This document shows, one piece after another, positions 56,092 through 62,859 of a DNA stretch of 64,000 nucleotides; position 1 is the first letter of the stretch, and every line of letters begins with the position of its first letter. The stretch comes from Prevotellaceae bacterium. GTDB lineage: Bacteria > Bacteroidota > Bacteroidia > Bacteroidales > Paludibacteraceae. The notes below the pieces were generated by a model. That model worked only from the letters and a program-made list of their open reading frames with translations. It had not been told where the DNA came from and ran no database searches. The stretch spans positions 62,001 to 126,000 of the forward strand of contig JAISVA010000005.1 in the NCBI GenBank assembly GCA_031271815.1. The letters run 5' to 3'. The translations under genes were made by a program, and so were the position numbers.

Positions 56092-57279
56092 TTATTCAAT
56101 GATTTCAGTGATCTGACCTGCACCCACTGTACGTCCACCTTCGCGGATAGCGAAACGTAAACCTACGCTACAAGCTACCGGATAGATAAGTTCTACAGTG
56201 ATTGTCAAGTTATCGCCCGGCATAACCATTTCAGTTCCTTCCGGTAAGGAAATTTCACCGGTTACGTCCAATGTACGGATATAGAACTGAGGACGGTATT
56301 TGTTATGGAATGGCGTGTGACGACCACCTTCTTCTTTTTTCAAGATATATACCTCAGCTTTGAATTTTGTGTGAGGAGTAACTTTACCCGGGTGGGTAAT
56401 TACCATACCGCGTTTGATTTCGTTTTTGTCGATACCGCGAAGCAATAAACCTACGTTATCTCCTGCTTGTCCTTCGTCCAAAATCTTACGGAACATTTCA
56501 ACACCGGTGACAACCGATTTTTTAGCTTCTGAACCGAGACCGATAATTTGAACTTCTTCACCCGTTTTGATGATACCTGTTTCGATACGACCTGTTGCTA
56601 CGGTACCACGACCTGTGATAGAGAACACGTCTTCAACCGGCATCAGGAACGGTTTGTCAACTTCACGCGGAGGAAGTGGAATCCAAGTATCGCAAGCTTC
56701 CATCAATTCCATGATTTTTTCTTCCCACTGAACTTCTCCATTCAATCCGCCAAGTGCAGATCCACGAATGATAGGAGTATTGTCGCCATCGAAGTTATAG
56801 AAAGAAAGCAATTCGCGCATTTCCATTTCTACCAAATCCAACATTTCGGCGTCATCAACAGAGTCGCATTTGTTCATGAAAACAACAATTTTCGGAACGT
56901 TTACCTGACGAGCCAAAAGGATGTGCTCGCGAGTTTGCGGCATCGGACCGTCAGTAGCAGCTACTACGATGATAGCGCCGTCCATTTGAGCAGCACCGGT
57001 TACCATGTTTTTAACGTAGTCGGCGTGTCCCGGACAGTCAACGTGTGCATAGTGACGATTAGCTGTTTCGTATTCAACGTGTGAAGTATTGATTGTGATA
57101 CCACGCTCTTTTTCTTCCGGCGCGTTGTCAATTGTCGCGAAATCTCTTTTTTCAGACAGACCTTTTTTTGCCAATACAGTTGTAATAGCAGCAGTCAAGG
57201 TAGTCTTTCCGTGGTCAACGTGACCAATTGTACCGATGTTAACATGCGGTTTGGTCCTTTTAAATTGTTCCTTTGCCAT
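56092..57279 (-). CDS. tuf: Elongation factor Tu
   Basis: 395-aa GTPase that delivers aminoacyl-tRNA to the ribosome. G1 GHVDHGKT, G3 DCPGHADY and G4 NKCD (residues of the Ras-like fold) are intact, as is the C-terminal [20 protein letters not shown]. The G4 neighbour reads [12 protein letters not shown], with Ser in place of the more usual Met. It follows four tRNA genes and precedes tRNA-Trp. Confidence 0.98.
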   Translation of the reverse strand: MAKEQFKRTKPHVNIGTIGHVDHGKTTLTAAITTVLAKKGLSEKRDFATIDNAPEEKERGITINTSHVEYETANRHYAHVDCPGHADYVKNMVTGAAQMDGAIIVVAATDGPMPQTREHILLARQVNVPKIVVFMNKCDSVDDAEMLDLVEMEMRELLSFYNFDGDNTPIIRGSALGGLNGEVQWEEKIMELMEACDTWIPLPPREVDKPFLMPVEDVFSITGRGTVATGRIETGIIKTGEEVQIIGLGSEAKKSVVTGVEMFRKILDEGQAGDNVGLLLRGIDKNEIKRGMVITHPGKVTPHTKFKAEVYILKKEEGGRHTPFHNKYRPQFYIRTLDVTGEISLPEGTEMVMPGDNLTITVELIYPVACSVGLRFAIREGGRTVGAGQITEIIE

Positions 57280-57327
57280 AACTGAAAATTTTTTAATATA
57301 TTAATGTTATTATATTCGTTCCATTTG

Positions 57328-57399
<72 letters not shown>

Positions 57400-57408
57400 A
57401 AAAACTTG

Positions 57409-57481
57409 AGCGGGAGACGGGGTTCAAACCCGCGACCCTCAGCTTGGAAGGCTGATGCTCTATCGACTGAGCTACTCCCGC
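57409..57481 (-). tRNA. tRNA-Gly (anticodon TCC)
   Basis: 73 nt. Acceptor GCGGGAG/CTCCCGC, anticodon stem TCAGC/GCTGA with loop CTTCCAA, T arm GCGGG-TTTGAAC-CCCGT. Only 9 bp separate it from tRNA-Thr(GGT). It corresponds to the glyT position of E. coli. Confidence 0.96.
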
Positions 57482-57483
57482 AA

Positions 57484-57551
57484 ATTTAATGAAGAATTAA
57501 GAGTGAATCATGAAGAATTTTGTGCTCTTGGATTCTTCATTCTTAATTTTT
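57484..57551. repeat. Palindromic repeat between tRNA-Tyr and tRNA-Gly
   Basis: The core GAAGAATTAAGAGTGAA (57491-57507) and an opposing TTCTTCATTCTTAATTTTT (57533-57551) form an imperfect inverted repeat filling the whole spacer. It is the same family as at 56005 and 57641. Confidence 0.85.
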
Positions 57552-57552
57552 G

Positions 57553-57635
57553 TGGGCGAAGATGGATTCGAACCACCGAAGACGTACGTCAGCAGATTTA
57601 CAGTCTGCCCCATTTGGCCACTCTGGTATTCGCCC
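57553..57635 (-). tRNA. tRNA-Tyr (anticodon GTA)
   Basis: 83-nt tRNA with a long variable arm. Acceptor GGGCGAA/TTCGCCC, anticodon stem CAGAC-TGTAAAT-CTG type with GTA, T arm GGTGG-TTCGAAT-CCATC, discriminator A. It occupies the tyrU position. Confidence 0.96.
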
Positions 57636-57640
57636 TTTTT

Positions 57641-57718
57641 AAGGAAGAATTAAGAGTGAATAATGAAGAATTTTCTTCGCATCATATCTTCATTCTTAAT
57701 TTTTCGTTCTTCATTTAT
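57641..57718. repeat. Palindromic repeat between tRNA-Thr(TGT) and tRNA-Tyr
   Basis: Contains GAAGAATTAAGAGTGAA at 57644-57660 and an opposing CTTCATTCTTAATTTTT at about 57678-57695. It fills the spacer between two tRNA genes, as at 57484-57551. Confidence 0.85.
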
Positions 57719-57723
57719 TTCCG

Positions 57724-57797
57724 AGCCTCTTGTCGGATTCGAACCAACGACCCCGAGATTACAAATCACGTGCTCTGGCCAACTGAGCTAAAGAGGC
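57724..57797 (-). tRNA. tRNA-Thr (anticodon TGT)
   Basis: 74 nt. Acceptor GCCTCTT/AAGAGGC, anticodon stem CGTGA/TCTCG (one T-T mismatch) with loop TTTGTAA, T arm GTTGG-TTCGAAT-CCGAC. It is first in the tRNA-tuf array (thrU position). Confidence 0.95.
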
Positions 57798-57810
57798 GTT
57801 TTCGCTAAAA

Positions 57811-57850
57811 CTTAAAAGCCGTTTCAAGAAAGCGTTATTTGAAACGGCTT
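57811..57850 (-). terminator. Hairpin between the phosphatase gene and the tRNA-tuf array
   Basis: Perfect 11-bp stem AAGCCGTTTCA/TGAAACGGCTT (57816-57826 with 57840-57850), followed on the minus strand by a T-rich tract. It can terminate the phosphatase transcript and, because it lies just after the tRNA promoter, would also fold near the 5' end of the tRNA-tuf transcript. Confidence 0.7.
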
Positions 57851-57851
57851 G

Positions 57852-57882
57852 CAAATTTAGACATTTTTTTTTATTTGCAAAA
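57852..57882 (-). promoter_or_regulatory. Promoter of the tRNA-tuf-rpoBC cluster
   Basis: On the minus strand TTTTG (57878-57882), an 18-19-nt spacer and TAAATTTG (57852-57859). This is close to consensus and lies about 55 bp upstream of the first tRNA. Confidence 0.72.
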
Positions 57883-57936
57883 GTTTTAAGCGTTTTTTTC
57901 TTTATTTCTTTTAAATATCCCGGAAACTTTTGATTC

Positions 57937-58404
57937 TCACTTATAAAACGATTCCAGTAAACCGGTGCAAGCATCCTCCAGCAGGTCTAAAACCAGTTCA
58001 AATCCGGCTGTGCCACCATAATATGGATCAGGAATGTGCGTGTAATTGTATTTTTTTGAATATTCGGTCATTTGCCGGATCTTGGATTTGTGTTCAGCCG
58101 TTAATGCGCAGTCGTTCAAATCGTCGATGTTCGAATCGTCCATTCCGATAATTAAATCAAACCGGTCAAAATCGTCTATTTTTACCTGACGCGAGATAGA
58201 CGTTGCTTCATATCCCCTTCGTGCAGCGTGTTGTCGCATACGCGAATCGGCTTTTTCACCCTGGTGAACGCTTAGTATTCCGGCGGAGTCTATTTCAAAG
58301 TTTGCCGACAAGCCGCGCTCTTCTATCTGTTTTTTCATCACTGCTTCGGCAGCCGGTGAACGGCAGATATTTCCGAGGCAGACGAAAAGTATTTTGCGCT
58401 TCAT
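57937..58404 (-). CDS. Low-molecular-weight protein-tyrosine phosphatase
   Basis: 155-aa Cys-based phosphatase. The P-loop C9-LGNIC-R15 (FVCLGNICRSPAAE) is intact, and the general-acid Asp is in HIPDPYYGG. Such enzymes dephosphorylate tyrosine kinases or other proteins, including exopolysaccharide regulators (Wzb), but no kinase gene is adjacent. It is 6 bp after the DEAD-box helicase stop, so the two may be co-transcribed. Confidence 0.93.
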   Translation of the reverse strand: MKRKILFVCLGNICRSPAAEAVMKKQIEERGLSANFEIDSAGILSVHQGEKADSRMRQHAARRGYEATSISRQVKIDDFDRFDLIIGMDDSNIDDLNDCALTAEHKSKIRQMTEYSKKYNYTHIPDPYYGGTAGFELVLDLLEDACTGLLESFYK

Positions 58405-58410
58405 TTTGTT

Positions 58411-59685
58411 CTAATTATTACTGTTCGGTTTTTTACGGGGTTTATTCCTTTGGCGATTATCCGGTCTTTTTCCCGCTCCGTAGCGCGGTTTCCCTCCTTT
58501 TTTTGAAGAGAAGCGTTTTTCGGGAAATGCTTTCGGGTTGTATGCAGGAGCTTCTCCTAACTGTTCGGGTACGGGAAGTTTAGCAATGGTTTTTTCTAAA
58601 AACTCTTCAATTCTTGCAAATTTTCCTTGTTCCCGTTCCGAAACGAAAGTAAGTCCGGTTCCATCTTTTTGAGCACGTGCAGTGCGTCCAATCCGGTGAA
58701 TATAATCCTCGGCGTCGTGCGGCACGTCGTAGTTAATCACAATGTCCACATTTTCAATATCAATCCCACGCGAAACGATGTCGGTAGCTACGAGGATGTT
58801 TATTTTTCCGTTTTTGAAGTCAAGCATCACGGAATCTCTTTCGCTTTGACCTAAGTCGGAGTGCATTTCTCCTACCGACAAGCCAAGTCGCTTAAGCGTT
58901 TTGTAAACCTCTTTTACTTTCAGTTTGGACGACGAAAAAATAATTACCTTATCGTGCTTTCTTTCGTCAAAAAGAGTTTGGATAATTCCGATTTTCTGCG
59001 TTTCGTGGCATATATAAGCGGCTTGTACAATTTTTTCCGCCGGTTTGGAAACGGCAATGTTTACAAAAACAGGTTCCTGAAGAATATTTTGCGCTAATTT
59101 TTTTATTTTTTCAGGCATCGTTGCCGAAAAGAGAATCGTTTGTCTTTCTTTTGGTAACTTTTTGACAATTTGTATAATGTCGTCGTAAAAGCCCATGTCC
59201 AGCATACGGTCGGCTTCGTCAAGAATGAAATAGCTCACTTTCGAAAAATCAACGTTTTCCATGCTGATGTGCGAAATTAACCGACCCGGAGTTGCTACTA
59301 CAAAGTCGGCACCGAGCTGCATCGCTTTTTTCTGTTGATCCCATGCAGTCGCGTCATTTCCGCCATATACGGCGACGGAAGAGACGGGAAGGAAATAGGA
59401 AAATCCTTCCAGCTGCTGGTCTATTTGTTGCGCCAGCTCGCGCGTGGGCGACATAATAATGGCATTTACCGAATTAGAATCGTGCGGTTCTTTGATCATT
59501 TTGTTCAGCAACGGTAATAAATAGGCAGCTGTCTTTCCGGTTCCGGTCTGTGCACACGCAATAATGTCGCGGCCTTCCATGATAATCGGAATGGCTTTCT
59601 CCTGTACCGGTGTCATCTCTTTGAAATTCATGGCAACCAAGCCGTCCATGAGCGATTCTTCAAATCCTAATTCTTCAAATTTCAT
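58411..59685 (-). CDS. DEAD-box RNA helicase (RhlE-like)
   Basis: 424 aa. The Q motif with the aromatic upstream Phe, motif I ACAQTGTGKTAAYL, motif Ia PTRELAQQ, motif II DEAD (ILDEADRML), motif III SAT, and motifs V-VI VATDIVSRGIDIENVD and HRIGRTARAQ are present. The C-terminal tail is basic, ending RPDNRQRNKPRKKPNSN, as in RhlE. It remodels RNA in ribosome assembly or mRNA decay. A TATATTTG -7 box on the minus strand lies at 59706-59713, 21 bp upstream of the start. Confidence 0.95.
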   Translation of the reverse strand: MKFEELGFEESLMDGLVAMNFKEMTPVQEKAIPIIMEGRDIIACAQTGTGKTAAYLLPLLNKMIKEPHDSNSVNAIIMSPTRELAQQIDQQLEGFSYFLPVSSVAVYGGNDATAWDQQKKAMQLGADFVVATPGRLISHISMENVDFSKVSYFILDEADRMLDMGFYDDIIQIVKKLPKERQTILFSATMPEKIKKLAQNILQEPVFVNIAVSKPAEKIVQAAYICHETQKIGIIQTLFDERKHDKVIIFSSSKLKVKEVYKTLKRLGLSVGEMHSDLGQSERDSVMLDFKNGKINILVATDIVSRGIDIENVDIVINYDVPHDAEDYIHRIGRTARAQKDGTGLTFVSEREQGKFARIEEFLEKTIAKLPVPEQLGEAPAYNPKAFPEKRFSSKKGGKPRYGAGKRPDNRQRNKPRKKPNSNN

Positions 59686-59705
59686 ATATTATTTTTTTTA
59701 AAGCG

Positions 59706-59713
59706 CAAATATA
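59706..59713 (-). promoter_or_regulatory. Candidate -7 box of the DEAD-box helicase gene
   Basis: TATATTTG on the minus strand, 21 bp before the start codon. It is immediately downstream of the terminator of the T9SS-cargo gene; no clean -33 TTTG sits at the expected distance. Confidence 0.5.
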
Positions 59714-59714
59714 C

Positions 59715-59750
59715 AAAAAAGAGATCACAAAAATTAGTGACCTCTTTTTT
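59715..59750 (-). terminator. Terminator of the T9SS-cargo gene
   Basis: AAAAAAGAG-A-TCAC pairs with GTGA-C-CTCTTTTTT with one internal mismatch (59715-59727 with 59737-59750). T runs occur on both strands. On the minus strand it ends the gene at 59770-60828. Confidence 0.85.
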
Positions 59751-59769
59751 ATCTGTTATTTATGGCTTT

Positions 59770-60828
59770 TTATTTCTTAACCAGCTTGTTGGAATAAACT
59801 TCTTTGTCAATCTTCAAGCGGATGATGTAGTTTCCGGCAGCGATGTCGGATGCACTTGCATTATAAACGTAATCGCTTTTTTCGAGCTTTCCGCTTACGA
59901 TTTGCTTAACGGTTTTACCTGACATATCAACGAGGTCAATCTCTACTTTTGCGTTTTTGCGCAAGGAGAGAGCAATGCGAAGGTCATTTTCAAATGGATT
60001 CGGCGATACGCTGTACTCGAAATTTTCGATAAGCGTATTTCCTTTTTCGCTTATGATTTCTTTTCCGGATTCTCCGAATTGAAGTGCAGGCGTTTCATAA
60101 TAAGCCTCTTTGGTTTTGTTACTGCAAGCGCATTTGCAATCGGTTTTAATTTCGGTTTCCAGCACAATTAATACCGGATAGCGAACTCCTTCTGCGAAAT
60201 ATTGATAGCGGATGCTGCTTATCTGATATTCTTCGTTGCTGCCGCCAATATTTTGGAATGTTTGATTGTATTTTTTTTCTACTTTTACACGGAGAACATT
60301 TTTGTAAACGTTTCCGTCGGGTAAAAGCAATGTTCCCGTAGCGTCGGCTTGCGTGGTATAGGTTCCCTTAATCGACTCTTCTTTGCCGCTATTCAGATAA
60401 GAATAGACGCCATCCATAATACCTTCTACCTTTTCACCATAATAGAATGGAAATTTAAGATCAACAATCGGCTCGTTGAAACGGATTTTTACCGATGAAT
60501 TTTCCAACCCCCAATACATTTTTTGCGTTTTGCTGATTTCAAAGAGGGTGTTTTTTACGCCGCCTTCATCGCAAATCAGATTCAGGTTTTTGTTATTCGT
60601 AACGGCTCTGTTTTCTGCCTGGCGTAGTGTCATACCTTCTTTCAGCTCTTTTGATTGGGAAAAATCCCATATTAAACCGGTTCCGCCTTTGCCCGGATCC
60701 TGATATTCCATTTGTTTCAAATTGCGGACATCTCCCGCACGCAACGCATTACAATCGTAAGTAACGCTCTGAGCAAAGATGTTTGCAGCGGCAAATAGAG
60801 ACAATGCTAATGTGTATATTTTTTTCAT
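59770..60828 (-). CDS. Secreted protein with type IX sorting domain
   Basis: 352 aa with a signal peptide (MKKIYTLALSLFAAANIFAQ). The central region (about 25-260) is beta-rich and unrecognised, with a Cys-containing CKCACSNKT segment near residue 237. The last 80 residues are a typical Por (type A) secretion domain: YSVSPNPFENDLRIALSL, VEIDLVDMSGKTVKQI, AGNYIIRLKIDKEVYSNKLVK. It should be exported and surface-attached or released by the T9SS, whose genes are not in this window. Function unknown. Confidence 0.88.
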   Translation of the reverse strand: MKKIYTLALSLFAAANIFAQSVTYDCNALRAGDVRNLKQMEYQDPGKGGTGLIWDFSQSKELKEGMTLRQAENRAVTNNKNLNLICDEGGVKNTLFEISKTQKMYWGLENSSVKIRFNEPIVDLKFPFYYGEKVEGIMDGVYSYLNSGKEESIKGTYTTQADATGTLLLPDGNVYKNVLRVKVEKKYNQTFQNIGGSNEEYQISSIRYQYFAEGVRYPVLIVLETEIKTDCKCACSNKTKEAYYETPALQFGESGKEIISEKGNTLIENFEYSVSPNPFENDLRIALSLRKNAKVEIDLVDMSGKTVKQIVSGKLEKSDYVYNASASDIAAGNYIIRLKIDKEVYSNKLVKK

Positions 60829-61062
60829 TTTTGTGGATATTTAAAGATTTTACAAATTTAGTTGCTACGATATGCCACAAACATATATCTTTTTTTTGAG
60901 ATTTCATTGCATGAAAAGGTTAAAATTTAGCTGCATATTTTAATACTTTAGTTATTCTGCCGGTTAAGCCATTCTTTATTAAAATAAAAGAGGAGATATA
61001 AGTTCGAATAAATGACAGTACAAACTTCAGATTAACATTTAATGCGAATCAGGTGTTGAGGA

Positions 61063-61112
61063 ATTGAATTTAGGAATTTAGGAATGAAGAAATTGAAGAA
61101 TGAAGGAATGTT
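61063..61112. repeat. A/T-rich GAAT-type repeat tract
   Basis: Tandem-like GAATTTAGGAATTTAGGAATGAAG and AATTGAAGAATGAAGGAATG strings, related in composition to the palindromic repeats near the rRNA polymerase and tRNA genes. No opposing arm is clear. Confidence 0.5.
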
Positions 61113-61346
61113 GCAATGGAATAAATCAGATTCAAACCCGCAACTTGAATTTAATTAGAAGAAATGTAGATTTCTGCTTTGATTTTTACAAGCAGGTTCT
61201 TCGTATTATAAAAAATAACAATTTCGTTTAATTAATTTTTCCATAACAACTGTTTCATAAAGAAAATGAGAAGAAGTTTTAATTAAATAAAATTAAAAGA
61301 TTCGTTGTTTTTTGCCAATTTATATTTTTTGTATATATAATATATA

Positions 61347-61354
61347 TATCTTTG
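61347..61354 (+). promoter_or_regulatory. Candidate -7 box upstream of the right-edge locus
   Basis: TATCTTTG. A TTTG occurs at 61328-61331, but the spacing (15 nt) is shorter than usual. A second TATCTTTG at 61607-61614 lies nearer to the gene and also lacks a good -33 box. Confidence 0.35.
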
Positions 61355-61810
61355 CAATGTTGTTTTCGAATTGTTTTTTGTATAAACTGTTTTGAATTTT
61401 AACAAAAACGTTTCTGCAGCTGTAATAATTGCTTTATTTAAAAATTTGAAATAAGAGTAAATTGTCAGACAGATTCTGCGGAAATATAATGGTAATATAT
61501 ACAGAGGTGATATTACTGGTGATGAATAGGAAGGTGAGATTATTAATATAGTAAAAAAGCTTGCATTTAATCGTTATAATCATAGTGAAAAACAGTTTAA
61601 AGCTATTATCTTTGCAAGATTTAATCTTATCTATAATATTTTGAAAGTACAAATAATAATTCTGAAATAAATTAATTATAATAATCTTGTTTCACATATA
61701 ATTTTATAACGAACTCTTAATTTTAAACACCACAACATTGTAATTGTAAACATAAGGCATAGAATATGCACAATTTAATCTAATTTATAAATATCAAAAT
61801 TTTTTATGCA

Positions 61811-61993
61811 ATGAATAAAATTTTCAAATACATTGACGATTTTGTGGATGAGTATCGTATTCCTTTTACTATGTATATTTCAGGTTTCAAACACCATGAA
61901 ATTGCCGAAGAAATGGACATACCTGTTGGTACGGTAAAAAGTCGTATTTTCTTTGTTCGTAAAAAACTGCAAGAAGCCCTGGCGGTAGAATAA
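61811..61993 (+). CDS. Stand-alone sigma region 4 (ECF sigma fragment)
   Basis: 60 aa. Almost the whole ORF is a sigma-70 region 4 helix-turn-helix: FVDEYRIPFTMYISGFKHHE, then IAEEMDIPVGTVKSRIFFVR and KKLQEA. A complete ECF sigma factor is about 180 residues; region 2 is missing, and the upstream 170 bp is A/T-rich with no sigma-like translation. It could be a remnant of a truncated sigma gene, or a small intact DNA-binding regulator. It ends 21 bp before the DarA-like gene, so it may be co-transcribed with it. Confidence 0.6.
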   Translation: MNKIFKYIDDFVDEYRIPFTMYISGFKHHEIAEEMDIPVGTVKSRIFFVRKKLQEALAVE

Positions 61994-62014
61994 GCTAAAA
62001 TAAAACAGCTACCG

Positions 62015-62824
62015 GTGAAAAATTTATTAGTCATCTATTACTCGCAAACAGGACGTTTAAAGGAGATTATCTCAAATTTTGTAAAATCATGGAACGGTTT
62101 CTTTAACATTGATTTTGTAGAAATTAAATGTGATGCTATTCCTTTCCCGATGAGTTACAGGCAATTTTTTGACGTTTTTCCCGAATCGGTTCTTAAACTG
62201 CCTGCGAAAATAGATTATACCATTCAGGACAAAGAGTATGATTGCATTGTGTTCGGATTTCAACCATGGTTTCTGCATACTTCGATTCCGATTAACAGCT
62301 TTATGCAGACGGACGATTTTAAAAAACTGGTTAAAAAAACAGTTATCCTGGTTTCCGACTCAAGAAATACATGGAGAAACAGCTTAAATGAAGTAATTAC
62401 CGAGGTCGAAAAAAATGGCGGAAATCTTAAAGGTTCATTCATTTTCCGGGACACGGCAAAAAACCGCCGCGGATTTTTCTCCCTGTACAACTGGCTGTCC
62501 GGGAAGAAAAAGCGGATAGAGAAAGCATCGTCGACTGGCGGCATTTCTCAAGAGATTATAGATTCGGCAAGTATTTACGGAGCAAAAGCACTGGAAGCCT
62601 TGAATGGAGAAAACCGCGTTTATTGCGTAATACCGCACGTTGACGAAGAAATTACATCCATAAAATACGAACAATACGCTATTGACAAATACCTTAAATG
62701 GGCAAAATTCATCCGCAAAAACAACTTCAAGCATCGAAAATTTAAACTGCTTTTATTTAAAATATGGCTGTTGTTCATGTTTTTTGTTATGAGTCCGCAT
62801 ATTTCCAATAAAACAAAAGAATAG
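62015..62824 (+). CDS. darA: DarA-like protein, dialkylresorcinol/flexirubin biosynthesis
   Basis: 269 aa with a flavodoxin-like start (VIYYSQTGRLKEIISNFV, the FMN phosphate loop). It continues with the characteristic VEIKCDAIPFPMSYRQFFDV, YDCIVFGFQPWFLHTSIPIN and a C-terminal hydrophobic segment (LLLFKIWLLFMFFV). This matches DarA, which acts with the ketosynthase DarB to make 2,5-dialkylresorcinols (DarA is believed to aromatise the cyclohexanedione product). The start codon is GTG. The DarB-like gene follows 35 bp downstream. Exact chemistry is from the family, not shown here. Confidence 0.78.
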   Translation: MKNLLVIYYSQTGRLKEIISNFVKSWNGFFNIDFVEIKCDAIPFPMSYRQFFDVFPESVLKLPAKIDYTIQDKEYDCIVFGFQPWFLHTSIPINSFMQTDDFKKLVKKTVILVSDSRNTWRNSLNEVITEVEKNGGNLKGSFIFRDTAKNRRGFFSLYNWLSGKKKRIEKASSTGGISQEIIDSASIYGAKALEALNGENRVYCVIPHVDEEITSIKYEQYAIDKYLKWAKFIRKNNFKHRKFKLLLFKIWLLFMFFVMSPHISNKTKE

Positions 62825-62859
62825 TGTCAGTTACTTAATTTCGACAAATTAAAAAATAT

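Larger units (their letters stand above)
60829..61810. other. Large A/T-rich intergenic region, 982 bp
   Basis: Separates the T9SS-cargo gene from the right-edge biosynthetic genes. It contains a GAATTTAGGAATTTAGG/GAAGAATGAAGG repeat tract (61063-61110) and two TATCTTTG -7-like boxes on the plus strand (61347-61354 and 61607-61614). Short ORFs on either strand are A/T-driven and unlike any protein I recognise. It is the longest gene-free stretch in the window. Confidence 0.6.

Noticed and set aside
61434..61652. 72-aa minus-strand hydrophobic ORF
   Set aside because: Composition is driven by A/T content; no start context, neighbours or family support.
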